Assembly (NCBI GenBank): GCA_902796965.1
Contig: CADBRA010000049.1
Coordinates: 1 to 58,151 of the forward strand
Source of the DNA: an uncultured Eubacteriales bacterium
Lineage (GTDB): Bacteria > Bacillota > Clostridia > Peptostreptococcales > Anaerovoracaceae
DNA: 58,151 bases
Direction: 5' to 3'
A program made the translations under genes and the position numbers. Below are positions 8,181-16,264 of the stretch, in pieces; positions within the stretch are counted from its first letter, which is position 1; the number at the start of each line of letters is the position of its first letter. The notes beneath the pieces are model-generated. The model saw only the letters and a program-made list of their open reading frames with translations, did no database searches and was not told the DNA's origin.

Positions 8181-8213
8181 TGCCCGGGTTTTTATATCCC
8201 GGGCATATTTTTT
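8181..8213 (+). terminator. Intrinsic terminator between ireB and ruvX
   Basis: TGCCCGGG and CCCGGGCA form an 8-bp GC-rich stem with a T-rich loop, followed by TATTTTTT. It sits within the gap, so ruvX expression needs readthrough or its own promoter. Confidence 0.75.
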
Positions 8214-8241
8214 AAATGAAAATACAGGAGCAGGAAGACAT

Positions 8242-8718
8242 ATGAAAGCCATATCTTTAGATGTTGGAGACAAGACAATAGGAGTTGCTGTAAGTGATCC
8301 GCTTATGATGACTGCCCAGGGGATAACGACAATAGAGAGAATCGGCATAAGAAAAGATGCCGATAAAGTCTTGAAAATGATCCGCGATTACGAATGTGAT
8401 ACTGTGGTGATAGGACTGCCGCTGAATCTCGACGGAACTGACAGCGTACAGACTCAGAAGGTCCGTGATTTCAGGACGATGCTTGAAAACAAAATGAGAA
8501 GCACGGCTATTAAGGGAATCACATGTGTGTTTCAGGACGAACGATTTACGACGAAGATTGCAGAATCAGTTCTTATAGATGCAGACGTTTCCAGAAAAAA
8601 GCGTAAGGATGTTATAGATAAGCAAGCTGCTGTTATTATTCTTCAAAGCTATCTGGACAGACAGAGATTTATCAGAGAAAACGAAGATGACACTGCAGAT
8701 AATATGACAGAAGATTGA
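8242..8718 (+). CDS. ruvX: Holliday junction resolvase-like / pre-16S rRNA nuclease YqgF
   Basis: A 158-residue RNase H-like nuclease of the YqgF/RuvX family, required for 16S rRNA 5'-end maturation in bacteria. The first acidic motif is LDVGDKTIGVAVSDPL, followed by VVIGLPLNLDG, DERFTTKIAE and the last acid in KDVIDKQAAVIIL. ATG 8242 follows GGAAGA and gives the family start MKAISLDVG; the ORF could begin at 8176 but that would add a foreign tail. The DUF1292 gene that often follows in Bacillota is absent. Confidence 0.93.
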   Translation: MKAISLDVGDKTIGVAVSDPLMMTAQGITTIERIGIRKDADKVLKMIRDYECDTVVIGLPLNLDGTDSVQTQKVRDFRTMLENKMRSTAIKGITCVFQDERFTTKIAESVLIDADVSRKKRKDVIDKQAAVIILQSYLDRQRFIRENEDDTADNMTED

Positions 8719-8735
8719 TATGTGAGTAAGTAATC

Positions 8736-8785
8736 GTTTTTATGATTCAGCGGAAATTATGTGTGATCTGTTGAATCGTAAAAAC
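8736..8785. repeat. Long inverted repeat downstream of ruvX
   Basis: GTTTTTATGATTCA (8736-8749) and TGAATCGTAAAAAC (8772-8785) pair over 14 bp with one G.T, loop 22 nt. Flanking AATC and GATT extend it with a bulge. It may act as the ruvX terminator, though no T-run follows. Confidence 0.6.
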
Positions 8786-8813
8786 CTGATTGCTTGGAAT
8801 TTATCTGCAGACA

Positions 8814-8895
8814 TGTGTGGGGAAGTGAGGGAAAAGCCTCATTCAACTATTCCTAAAATATGAATTTTAGGAATAGTTAATGCATTCCGCACACA
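8814..8895. repeat. Nested hairpin cluster, possible MITE or structured RNA
   Basis: TGTGTGGGGAA (8814) pairs with TTCCGCACACA (8885-8895) with one mismatch. Inside are GAGG/CCTC and a perfect 15-bp stem AACTATTCCTAAAAT (8845-8859) / ATTTTAGGAATAGTT (8864-8878) with a 4-nt loop. No ORF lies within. Confidence 0.55.
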
Positions 8896-9698
8896 ACTCG
8901 CTCTATTTTTTACGATATTTTACAATTTGATGCATTTCAGCTGTATGATTTTTATTTGCTTCGCATAAGCCAGATAGATATATTTTATTTTTATTATATT
9001 TTCTGATGACATCTTTTGCATTCCTCTATCTGCAGACAAGCATGATCTGTATTTTCACTTTCATTGTCGATTTCAAATTAGATTAATCATTCATTCTGTG
9101 AATGCGGATAATTTCTCGGTTTCCATAACGACGACGGCGTCGCGGGGATCTATGTAAGCCTGTACTGTCGTTTTTTCGGATTCACAGACGGTCGTCTTAA
9201 CCAACCATACAGATGTCATATTCATCATCGATATGTAAACAATTATTTTGAAAGTCGGGTCTGATGTCATTACTGTTCTGATTTTTCATTTTCGTTTTGT
9301 CGTGTTGTTATTCATTATCGCATAATTTACAGCTTGATTATTGAAAAATCGATTTGTACTGCACTCAGCTCTGTGCAGAAGCATTTGCTGTTTAATAAAT
9401 TTATTTTGGAACCGCTGAGATGAATTTTGAGATGGCATAATTATTTCATGCAATATTTTTTATGGCAAGAAAAGAAAAATCGCTTAAAATGCCTCTCAGA
9501 GCCTTATTATAAGTAAAATGCCTTTCAATGCGTTAAAAATTGGCTGATTATGCATGTCTGACGTCCAGATGAACCGACAAAGGATTTAACAAAGGATTTA
9601 AATGGAGAGATCATCATCGGCAGAATTGTTTATCCGGATATATAATGCGCAGATGCAATATGTAATATAAGGCGGAGCGTGCTCCGATACAAAAATCA
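8896..9698. other. Gene-poor stretch after ruvX
   Basis: Apart from the decayed minus-strand ORF at 9091-9289, I see no coding sequence. A 12-bp unit ACAAAGGATTTA is repeated in tandem at about 9577-9600. CGGAGCGTGCTCCG near 9672 is a palindrome. Base composition looks more AT-rich than in the flanking genes. Confidence 0.5.
9091..9289 (-). pseudogene. Short decayed or frameshifted ORF
   Basis: A minus-strand frame from ATG 9289 reads 30 codons (ending DDEYDICMVG) to a TAA at 9197. A second frame from ATG 9270 runs 59 codons to TGA at 9091 and includes TTVQAYIDPRDAVVVMETE. A single frame change joining them near 9200 would give a plausible acidic protein of about 65 residues. There is no ribosome binding site before ATG 9289. 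The function is not recognised. Confidence 0.3.
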
Positions 9699-9699
9699 T

Positions 9700-9738
9700 A
9701 AAAAGCAGCGGAATCCGATGTAATCCACTGCTTTTTAT
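9700..9738. terminator. Bidirectional terminator-like hairpin
   Basis: AAAAGCAG-CGGA and TCC-A-CTGCTTTTT pair around a loop of about 10 nt, A-rich on the left and T-rich on the right. It could terminate the LysM transcript (-) or readthrough from the left. Confidence 0.6.
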
Positions 9739-9798
9739 GTGTTGAGGTTTGAAAAAATAAATATATGTAACAGCAATGCTGCTGCCGGCTTGTGATTG

Positions 9799-9815
9799 TG
9801 CGGCCTCCGGCCGCA
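9799..9815. repeat. TCC-loop palindrome
   Basis: TGCGGCC-TCC-GGCCGCA is a perfect 7-bp inverted repeat around TCC, a variant of the dispersed GGA/TCC-loop palindromes of this window. Confidence 0.6.
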
Positions 9816-9937
9816 TAAGATCATGATCCGATTTCTGATGATCTCAGGTCAGGATAAATTGATGACTGCTGAAAAGATCAGCTTTATTTATTATTGGATA
9901 TTATTGATGGGCATTTAATCTTAATGTTTATCAGGAT

Positions 9938-10240
9938 TCACACAGACTCCGGGATTCTTATGATCTGGCCTTCGCGAAGCGATGAGCTTGTCAGATCGTT
10001 TGCATGCCTGATCTCGTAAACAGCTTGTCTTATGTCTGCACCGCCTCCGTACTGCTCTTTCGCGATAGTCCATAATGAATCTCCCTGCTGTACTGTTACG
10101 TTCTTATAAACAGGTTCGGATTCAGCATTTGCTCTGAAAAAATTTACTGCGAAGATCACTGTCAGAGTCAATATCAATGTACATGTTATTACGAACACCG
10201 TAAATCTCGGTATGGAGACGATTTTATAATGCTTTTTCAT
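9938..10240 (-). CDS. LysM domain membrane protein, YneA-like (SOS cell-division inhibitor candidate)
   Basis: A 100-residue protein with a basic N terminus, one membrane segment (FTVFVITCTLILTLTVIFAV, about residues 10-29) and a C-terminal LysM domain (VQQGDSLWTIAKEQYGG ... LREGQIIRIPES) that binds peptidoglycan. This layout matches YneA, which blocks division during the SOS response in Bacillus. ATG 10240 follows GAGGTGATT. Three LexA-like boxes surround its promoter, supporting SOS control. lexA itself is not adjacent. The YneA identity is inferred from architecture and regulation, not from close sequence identity. Confidence 0.75.
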   Translation of the reverse strand: MKKHYKIVSIPRFTVFVITCTLILTLTVIFAVNFFRANAESEPVYKNVTVQQGDSLWTIAKEQYGGGADIRQAVYEIRHANDLTSSSLREGQIIRIPESV

Positions 10241-10255
10241 ATCAATCACCTCTCT

Positions 10256-10267
10256 GATCATATGTTC
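10256..10267. promoter_or_regulatory. LexA-like box 3, next to the LysM ribosome binding site
   Basis: Minus strand GAACATATGATC compares with the Gram-positive SOS core GAACATATGTTC, one base off. Confidence 0.5.
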
Positions 10268-10319
10268 TTATTAAGATTATGATATTTTTTAAAACCTAAG
10301 TTGAAAACTTTTATTTATC

Positions 10320-10331
10320 GCACATCTGTTC
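10320..10331. promoter_or_regulatory. LexA-like box 2, downstream of the -10
   Basis: Minus strand GAACAGATGTGC keeps GAAC-N4-GT-C of the SOS core. It lies close to the predicted transcription start. Confidence 0.4.
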
Positions 10332-10340
10332 TACATATTT

Positions 10341-10369
10341 AATATATCATTTTCACCCCATGGTGTCAA
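10341..10369 (-). promoter_or_regulatory. Promoter of the LysM gene
   Basis: On the minus strand, TTGACA (10364-10369) and TATATT (10341-10346) are separated by 17 bp, a near-consensus sigma-A promoter. It is flanked on both sides by LexA-like boxes. Confidence 0.75.
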
Positions 10370-10377
10370 TTTATTTT

Positions 10378-10393
10378 TAGAACATATATTCTA
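10378..10393. promoter_or_regulatory. LexA-like box 1, upstream of the -35
   Basis: TAGAACATATATTCTA is an almost perfect palindrome whose core GAACATATATTC differs by one base from GAACATATGTTC. Confidence 0.55.
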
Positions 10394-10811
10394 CTTTGCT
10401 TGCCTTTATATCTTTCACCTTATGTGCAGTATATATTCCCCGGTATAGAAATATAAACCGGTCTTTTTCCGATAATTCAAATATGTTTTATGGTTATGCG
10501 AGACGACACATGTGACTTTAATCTTGATAGGTTCATAAGATATATAATGAAAAGAATATAAAATAGAATGCTTCCCGAATTCAGGGGTATTTGGAAATTA
10601 TCTTTATATACAGATATGAAAAGTGATTGACAGACTGAGAAAGGTTATTTACTGCAGAAAGCCAGCAATACTTGATCAATAATTCTATGATATAAATAAG
10701 TATTTGCAAAATATTCAGTTTGCAAAAAACTGAACCCTGCGTAAAACGCGTAAGCAGTCTGGCATCTGTGTCCGCTCCTCTTACGTTTTCTTTAGGCTAA
10801 AATGATCGACT

Positions 10812-10937
10812 TCAGGTATAAATCGCCACCTTTTTCGTTCCATATAATACCTGTCTGCGATATTTTGGTGCGCACACAATATGATATTTGCAATTCCATT
10901 TCGAATGCGCTAAACTGTGGATGTCATTAACACCCAT
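10812..10937 (-). pseudogene. Truncated IS200 TnpA transposase
   Basis: From ATG 10937, after AAGGAGGATTAC, the frame encodes 41 residues including SLAHSKWNCKYHIVCAPKYR, the conserved N terminus of IS200 TnpA with the strand that leads to the HUH motif, then stops at TGA 10812. The HUH motif and catalytic tyrosine are absent. The sequence after the stop resembles the 3' end of the element, so the middle of the gene has been deleted. Confidence 0.85.
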
Positions 10938-10939
10938 GT

Positions 10940-11001
10940 AATCCTCCTTGTTAAAGATTGCAGATACCAGACTGCAATGTCATCTTAACGGTTGGAGGAT
11001 T
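10940..11001 (-). promoter_or_regulatory. Hairpin sequestering the tnpA ribosome binding site
   Basis: AATCCTCC (10940-10947) pairs with GGAGGATT (10994-11001), with GTTAA/TTAAC and TTGCAG/CTGCAA extending the stem. The pairing buries the AGGAGG of tnpA. This type of translational block is known for IS200. Confidence 0.65.
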
Positions 11002-11066
11002 TCTGGGCAAACACATAGCGTTCACTGAACCCCGCGTCCAACGCGGGGTTTTCTTATTACAATAAA

Positions 11067-11090
11067 AAAGCGCAGATTCTCTGCGCTTTT
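11067..11090. terminator. Bidirectional hairpin terminator
   Basis: AAAAGCGCAGA-TT-CTCTGCGCTTTT pairs almost perfectly, A-rich on one side and T-rich on the other. It probably ends the his-polA-coaE operon transcript on the minus strand. Confidence 0.6.
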
Positions 11091-11411
11091 CCTATGATAT
11101 CTTCGTCTGCAGTCAGACCATCAGCATGACTGGAAGCGAGAAACCTATTGCATTGTTGGCTTAGTCGCAAACTGCTCTGACTGAGAAAAAATCCGAGTTT
11201 CCTGTTCAGCCACTACTGCATTGGATGTGATAAAACGTAATGTCTTATAAGATGTCCACAGACGTATGAATTCAGGTGATTTTCAATCCCTATTATTTTA
11301 TAATTATAACCGTAGATCCAAACATCCAGGAAACGCCGTGCTATCTGCAATTAAACACATCACTTCTATAAAGTTGTGGATTTCTGGCCCGCGGTCTTTT
11401 AAATATTATTT
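11091..11411. other. Non-coding gap before the NIF3-insert-like gene
   Basis: About 320 bp. CTGCAGTCAGA and TCTGACTGAG can pair at a distance (about 11107-11195). I see no gene on either strand. Confidence 0.45.
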
Positions 11412-11741
11412 TTATATTCCTGTCTCAAGCAGCGGGATGACATTTATAACCGGCTCTTCATATGGATGGGCTGCTTTTACTGCATGCATCACATCGTTGA
11501 GCTGCTCCGTCCGTATTGTGACTTCGACTTTGAGTTCCGGCTCGCTGCTTATCGCACCCTGGCTGCCTATATACGGATGCGTGCCTGCGAGCGGGCGCCA
11601 GTAGCCTTTCACTTCACTGACAGACATGCAGCAGTCGTAATTTCCGATATGTCCGGCATCTGCCATCTGCAGAGCTTTCTGCAGATGTGCCAGATGAGTT
11701 TCCGGAATAAAAATCTCGAGCTTTAAAAAAGAAAAGTCCAT
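11412..11741 (-). CDS. Stand-alone NIF3/YqfO insertion-domain protein (PII/CutA-like fold)
   Basis: This 109-residue protein matches the domain that is inserted in the middle of Bacillus YqfO-type NIF3 proteins: FIPETHLAHLQKAL, DAGHIGNYDCC, RPLAGTHPYIGSQG and VMHAVKAAHPYEEP are the family's recognisable blocks. The fold is related to PII and CutA trimers; a small-molecule or metal-sensing role is guessed but not shown. The nif3 gene of this window (36759-37547) lacks this insertion. GAGG precedes ATG 11741. It is probably the last gene of the his-polA-coaE run. Confidence 0.85.
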   Translation of the reverse strand: MDFSFLKLEIFIPETHLAHLQKALQMADAGHIGNYDCCMSVSEVKGYWRPLAGTHPYIGSQGAISSEPELKVEVTIRTEQLNDVMHAVKAAHPYEEPVINVIPLLETGI

Positions 11742-11914
11742 GTTTCAACCTCTGCTGCTACATATAATATAATATCTTATACAGACACTTATCTGCGTCC
11801 GACACAAAATGATGACTAAAATTACGATCAATGTAAGCTCTGGGCCTGGCTGTTTTTATGCAGGGAAAAAGAGTCCTGCGTGTACTCCATCCGCAGACGA
11901 TAGTATTCAGGCGA

Positions 11915-12325
11915 TTAGAAATTTCCGAATCCGCCAAAATCGTCTCCCATTCCTCCTGATCCATTATTACCTTCTTCGAATGTAGAATGAGCAAACAGCA
12001 TGCGCTCTCTGTCACGTCCGTCGAATAGAATATATGCATTCTGGAATTTGTTGTCAAGAGGCTTGTCAAGGCGGCAGTGAGCGACGTCTGTCTCAATGAA
12101 ATCGAGCTCCGACAGAGGTACTTTCTTTCCGTCGACAATTCTGTATTTCTTGTCGTCGCCTCTCATACCTGAATTCTTGACTACTATGCAGGCGAATGAG
12201 AGCTCTATGACAAGCACGTCTGCAATTTCGAAATATCTCGTGTCCGGCATGCAGTAATGATACTGATCGAATGTTCCGATCTGAAGAGGTTTGCCGTGTA
12301 TTAAAATCGGTTCTTCGTTTGCCAT
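11915..12325 (-). CDS. Conserved-looking protein of unknown function
   Basis: A 136-residue soluble protein that I do not recognise. It begins MANEEPILIHGKPLQIGTFD and ends in a glycine-rich tail (GNNGSGGMGDDFGGFGNF). It contains several Tyr/Phe-rich beta-like segments (QYHYCMPDTRYFEIADVLV) and no membrane span or signal peptide. GGGGG precedes ATG 12325; the ORF could start at 12382 but without a ribosome binding site. It lies 78 nt downstream of coaE on the same strand. An overlapping ORF in another frame (11758-12138) is a shadow. Confidence 0.65.
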   Translation of the reverse strand: MANEEPILIHGKPLQIGTFDQYHYCMPDTRYFEIADVLVIELSFACIVVKNSGMRGDDKKYRIVDGKKVPLSELDFIETDVAHCRLDKPLDNKFQNAYILFDGRDRERMLFAHSTFEEGNNGSGGMGDDFGGFGNF

Positions 12326-12403
12326 ATTGTGATTCCCCCATATCGAATATTGTTTGATGTCAGATCCGGATGCGGCAGTCATAGATAAACCGACAGCCGC
12401 ACG

Positions 12404-13048
12404 TCAGATTCTTGTGTTAAGTTTAGCGAGAGCAAGATCTACGTTTTTATAAAGATCTTCTATGGAACCCGAGTTATCTATGACATAATCGGCGCGCGCG
12501 AGCTTTTCGGAGCGCGACATCTGAGAATGCATCCTGTTGATAATGTCATCTCTTGACATACCGTCCCTGAGATTGACGCGTTCTATGCGCAGCTCTTCGT
12601 CCATATCTATGACCCAGGCTTCGTCGGCAGGTTCTATTTTGTAAGGAACTTCGAACAGAAGCGGATGATCATAGAATATAACCTTTTTCTGAAGATAGTC
12701 GTCTGGATTTGTCTCTCGCGTCACGCCCTCGCCGGCTTTCTCGAAAGCGTCTGTCTGGGACGTTACGATCACGTCGAGATGACTCTGCATGATATTGTCG
12801 AGAATTTTCTTTTTTTCGGGATCAGAAAATACAATCTTTCCTACGTATTTTCTGTTCATAGTTCCGTCAGGAAGAAGAGCTTTAGGCCCGAACGCCTCGA
12901 CAATCTCTGCAAGAGCAGGCTGACCAGGTTTCTGAAGTTCTTTCATAGTGGCATCAAAATCTATTGTTTTAAAGCCAAGTTTATTAAGATATCTTGAAAC
13001 TGTCGACTTTCCGGATCCTATTCCTCCGGTAAGTCCGATAATCCGCAT
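12404..13048 (-). CDS. coaE: Dephospho-CoA kinase
   Basis: A 214-residue kinase for the last step of coenzyme A synthesis. The P-loop GLTGGIGSGKST is at residues 5-16. The CoA-domain features DFDATMKELQKPGQPAL, the DHPLLFE core and the lid-region RMHSQMSRSEKLARADYVIDN follow in order. A segment of about 15 residues (EGVTRETNPDDYLQKK) before the DHPLLFE strand makes it slightly longer than usual. It starts 50 nt after the polA stop, as in many Bacillota. With panB in this window it links to CoA supply. Confidence 0.95.
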   Translation of the reverse strand: MRIIGLTGGIGSGKSTVSRYLNKLGFKTIDFDATMKELQKPGQPALAEIVEAFGPKALLPDGTMNRKYVGKIVFSDPEKKKILDNIMQSHLDVIVTSQTDAFEKAGEGVTRETNPDDYLQKKVIFYDHPLLFEVPYKIEPADEAWVIDMDEELRIERVNLRDGMSRDDIINRMHSQMSRSEKLARADYVIDNSGSIEDLYKNVDLALAKLNTRI

Positions 13049-13097
13049 ATTTTATCACCCTGATGTTTAATATCCTTAAAGTATATAATCAAAACAG

Positions 13098-15878
13098 TTA
13101 TTTCAGATCGAACCAGCTTCTGCCGGAATTGACCTCAGCTGCCAGAGGTATTTTTAATGATACAGCACCCGACATGCATTCTTCAAGCAGTTCTCTGACA
13201 TTTTTTTCATCGCCAGGAGCAGCGTCGATGATCAGTTCATCGTGTATCTGGAGCACAAGCTTAGAATCAGGAGCTTTTTCGTTGAGCGCCCTGTATGTTC
13301 TGATCATTGCAAGCTTTATTATATCAGCCGCACTTCCCTGAACGGGGCTGTTCATAGCGAGACGTTCGCCGAGCTGTTTCGTCATGTAATTTTTAGCATT
13401 GATTTCCTTGATCCAGCGCCGCCGTCCGGATATCGTAGTGACGTAACCGTGTGCTCTGCAGAATGCCACGCATTCGTCCATGTATCTGCGCACATCTGGA
13501 TGCTTCAGAAAATATGAGTCTATGTAATTTTGAGCTTCGCTTACAGAGATTCCGATATCTCTTGACAGCCCGTATGAGCTGATGCCGTAGATCACTCCGA
13601 AATTGACCGCTTTTGCACGACTCCTCATTATCGGAGTTACCTCGTCTTCAGGTACTCCGAAAACCCTTGATGCCGTTATAGTGTGAATGTCTTTTTCCTC
13701 TCGGAACGCCTCGAGCATCAATTCGTCGCCAGAAAGATGTGCCATGATTCTGAGCTCAACTTGAGAATAGTCGGCTCCAACGAGCACGCGTGTGGGAACT
13801 GAATTTTCCGACGCCGCGGTGCCTCCGGCAACAAAAGCTTTTCTGAACTGTCTGCCAAGTTCTGTCCTTACAGGTATGTTTTGAAGATTAGGCTCTGTGC
13901 ATGAGAGCCTTCCGGTAGCTGCCACAGTCTGCTGAAAATGAGCGTGAATCTTTCCGGCGTCGTCTATGAGCGGGAGCATGCCTTCGACATAAGTGCCGTT
14001 GAGCTTGGTGACAGTCCGATACTCTAATATCATAGGCACGATTGGATTCTGATCAGCGATTTTTTCCAGAACCTCTGCGCTGGTTGAGTATCCTGTCTTT
14101 GTCTTTTTTCCGTTCTTAAGACCAAGTTTTTCGAATAGTATTAACCCGAGCTGTTTAGGTGAGTTTATATTGAACTCCTCGCCTGCTATCTCGAAGATTT
14201 TTTCAGAAAGCTGATCAGCTTCTGCACTGAGTGATTTTCCAATATTTGAAAGCACATCTGCGTCCGCTGAAATTCCTTCGACCTCCATAGAAGCAAGTAC
14301 CTCGACAAGCGGCATCTCAATATCATCGAACACGTGGATCAGTTCTTCACTGACAAGACCTTCTGCCTGAACAGCAGCGATACGCGATGAAGCAGATATT
14401 ATTCCAAGACCGATTTCAGCCTGAGTGTCATACATGCCGCCTAACATATCTATGACGGACAGACGCTTACTACGCTCCTTTTCGTCCGGAAAATCCTCCT
14501 GGAAATATTCAGGCATCAGCTCCGAGAGATCGTAAGAACGCTTCTCTGGATGCAGCAGATATTCAGCGACAGCGGTGTCAAAATATGTACTGAATATATA
14601 GTTTTTTCCTTCAGCCGCAGCTGCTCCTGAGGCCATAAGCGCATAAAAATCAGGCTTTAGATCGTGCCCGCAGACAAGCGGATTTTTCTCATGGAAGAAA
14701 CTCCTGAATATTGGAGCATATTCTTCATCCCAGTGAACGAGATAGAATTTTCCGTCAAATCCGAGACATACGGATGAAATCCCGGGTTTTCTGACGTGCG
14801 AGTCGTCATGAAAAACATGAATGAAAAGCGCGTTGTCTTCTTTGAATGAATCGAGTAATCCGGACAGGTCTGATGCATTTTCTATATGAATTACATTTGT
14901 ATCAGTGCTTATTATTCCGGGCAGTTTATCATAATGATCATGCGCAGATGAAAGCACGCTGTTTTCGTGCCCTCCGGGCACATCCGCGGACGGAGTCCGC
15001 GTAACTCTGCCTTCTTTTACAAGACGTTTAAGAAATGCGTTGAATTCGAGATCGCGGTAAATTTCAGAGATTTTTTCATAATCCGGTTCTTTTACTCTTA
15101 GGTCATCGAAATCATAATCTAAAGGAACGCTGCGGAATATCGTGACGAGGCGTTTGCTCATCATGGCCTGCATAGCGTTTTCTTCTATATTGTCGCGCAT
15201 CTTGCTTTTCTTCATCTCTACAGCAGATTCAATGACATTTTCAACTGTGCCATATTCTGTGATCAGTTTTCTGGCGGTCTTGTCACCGATGCCGGGGATT
15301 CCAGGAATATTATCAGATTTGTCACCCATGAGAGCCTTGTAGTCGATAAACTGATCGGGAGGAAAACCGTATTCTTCTATGATTGCATTCCTGTCATAGA
15401 GATCGAATTCGCTGACGCCTCGTTTTGTGTATATAACCGATGTCGTGTCCGACGCAAGCTGGAAAATGTCGCGGTCGCCCGAAACGAGATATGAATGAAC
15501 TCCGAGCTCGTCGGCCTTTTTTGAAACTGTGCCAAGGATGTCGTCGGCCTCGTATCCGTCGATTTCAAGAATCGTGATATTTGCGACCTCGAGAATCCGC
15601 TTGAGGATCGGGAATTCCATCTGGAGCTCGGGTGGCATCGGTTTTCTGCCGGCCTTGTATTCCTTATATTTTTCGTGCCTGAATGTCGGAGCTTTTCTGT
15701 CGAATGCCACCGCAATGTAGTCGGGTCTGTAGTCTGACATTATTTTGCGCAGCATGTTTATAAATGCGAAAACACCCTGTGTGTAAACGCCTTTTGACGT
15801 TATCATCGGGGTGCGTATCGCGTAATAAGCTCTGTTGAGAAGGCTGTTGCCGTCTATTACAATTGCCACTTCGCTCAT
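13098..15878 (-). CDS. polA: DNA polymerase I
   Basis: A 926-residue family A polymerase. The N-terminal 5'-nuclease (about 1-290) begins [18 protein letters not shown] and has the helix-hairpin-helix [10 protein letters not shown]. The 3'-5' exonuclease-like domain lacks the acidic motif (LFIHVFHDD in place of a DTET-type site), so proofreading is probably lost, as in Bacillus. Polymerase motifs are intact: [11 protein letters not shown] (about 701), [15 protein letters not shown] (about 751), C QIHDEL (about 877). The start ATG 15878 overlaps the hisI stop as ATGA. A composite palindromic repeat encodes part of the interdomain linker (about residues 293-304). Confidence 0.97.
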   Translation of the reverse strand: MSEVAIVIDGNSLLNRAYYAIRTPMITSKGVYTQGVFAFINMLRKIMSDYRPDYIAVAFDRKAPTFRHEKYKEYKAGRKPMPPELQMEFPILKRILEVANITILEIDGYEADDILGTVSKKADELGVHSYLVSGDRDIFQLASDTTSVIYTKRGVSEFDLYDRNAIIEEYGFPPDQFIDYKALMGDKSDNIPGIPGIGDKTARKLITEYGTVENVIESAVEMKKSKMRDNIEENAMQAMMSKRLVTIFRSVPLDYDFDDLRVKEPDYEKISEIYRDLEFNAFLKRLVKEGRVTRTPSADVPGGHENSVLSSAHDHYDKLPGIISTDTNVIHIENASDLSGLLDSFKEDNALFIHVFHDDSHVRKPGISSVCLGFDGKFYLVHWDEEYAPIFRSFFHEKNPLVCGHDLKPDFYALMASGAAAAEGKNYIFSTYFDTAVAEYLLHPEKRSYDLSELMPEYFQEDFPDEKERSKRLSVIDMLGGMYDTQAEIGLGIISASSRIAAVQAEGLVSEELIHVFDDIEMPLVEVLASMEVEGISADADVLSNIGKSLSAEADQLSEKIFEIAGEEFNINSPKQLGLILFEKLGLKNGKKTKTGYSTSAEVLEKIADQNPIVPMILEYRTVTKLNGTYVEGMLPLIDDAGKIHAHFQQTVAATGRLSCTEPNLQNIPVRTELGRQFRKAFVAGGTAASENSVPTRVLVGADYSQVELRIMAHLSGDELMLEAFREEKDIHTITASRVFGVPEDEVTPIMRSRAKAVNFGVIYGISSYGLSRDIGISVSEAQNYIDSYFLKHPDVRRYMDECVAFCRAHGYVTTISGRRRWIKEINAKNYMTKQLGERLAMNSPVQGSAADIIKLAMIRTYRALNEKAPDSKLVLQIHDELIIDAAPGDEKNVRELLEECMSGAVSLKIPLAAEVNSGRSWFDLK
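14967..15000. repeat. Composite two-hairpin palindromic repeat, copy 2, inside polA
   Basis: GTGCCC-TCC-GGGCAC (14967-14981), 4 nt, then GCGGAC-GGA-GTCCGC (14986-15000). The second hairpin is identical to the one at 4724. In the polA frame it reads [12 protein letters not shown], in the linker between the 5'-nuclease and exonuclease-like domains. Confidence 0.7.
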
Positions 15879-16258
15879 GACTTTTTCTCCGTTTCGCATT
15901 CAGGAACACAGGCGGTGTCTTCAGGCTTGAAATCTCTGTAAAAACATGAAAAATTGCCGGTGTGACACGCTGCTCCGATCTGCTCTGCGATTACGAGTAT
16001 GGTGTCACAGTCGCAGTCATAACTGATCTTTTTTACATTCTGAAAGTGACCGGAGGTCTCGCCCTTGTTCCAGAGCTTCTGGCGGCTCCTGCTGAAAAAC
16101 CATGTCCGGCCTGTCGTTATTGTGAGTCTCAGTGACTCTTCGTTCATATATCCGAGCATAAGGACTCGGCCGGAATCATAATCCTGAATTACTGCCGGCA
16201 CAAGTCCTTTTTCGTCGTATTTTATCTGATTTAATATTTCTTCGTTTTCCTGTTTCAA
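15875..16258 (-). CDS. hisI: Phosphoribosyl-AMP cyclohydrolase
   Basis: A 127-residue monofunctional HisI, which opens the purine ring of PR-AMP (third step of histidine synthesis). The metal-binding core [10 protein letters not shown] and the zinc cysteines in [14 protein letters not shown] are present. No HisE (PR-ATP pyrophosphatase) domain is fused. The start is TTG 16258, about 12 nt after GAGGATT at the end of hisF. Its stop TGA overlaps the polA ATG, so histidine synthesis and DNA polymerase I are translationally linked here. Confidence 0.93.
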   Translation of the reverse strand: MKQENEEILNQIKYDEKGLVPAVIQDYDSGRVLMLGYMNEESLRLTITTGRTWFFSRSRQKLWNKGETSGHFQNVKKISYDCDCDTILVIAEQIGAACHTGNFSCFYRDFKPEDTACVPECETEKKS

Positions 16259-16264
16259 TGTGAT

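Larger units (their letters stand above)
10714..11052 (-). mobile_element. Internally deleted IS200/IS605-family element
   Basis: The minus strand holds, in order, a hairpin ACCCCGCGT-CCA-ACGCGGGGT (11029-11049), a ribosome-binding-site-sequestering hairpin (10940-11001), the first codons of an IS200 TnpA, and a right-end region with TGAACCCTGCGTAAAACGCG and the hairpin TTCAGTTT/AAACTGAA (10714-10734). The two ends share TGAACCC(C/T)GCGT in the same orientation, as the subterminal palindromes of IS200 do. About 0.3 kb of the expected element is missing, so it could move only with a TnpA supplied in trans. Confidence 0.75.

Noticed and set aside
9598-9816. 72-codon minus-strand ORF
   Set aside because: It spans a terminator hairpin (9700-9738) and a palindrome, has no ribosome binding site and no protein-like pattern.
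11758-12138. 126-codon minus-strand ORF overlapping the 11915 gene
   Set aside because: It overlaps a gene with a good ribosome binding site in another frame; its composition is not protein-like.
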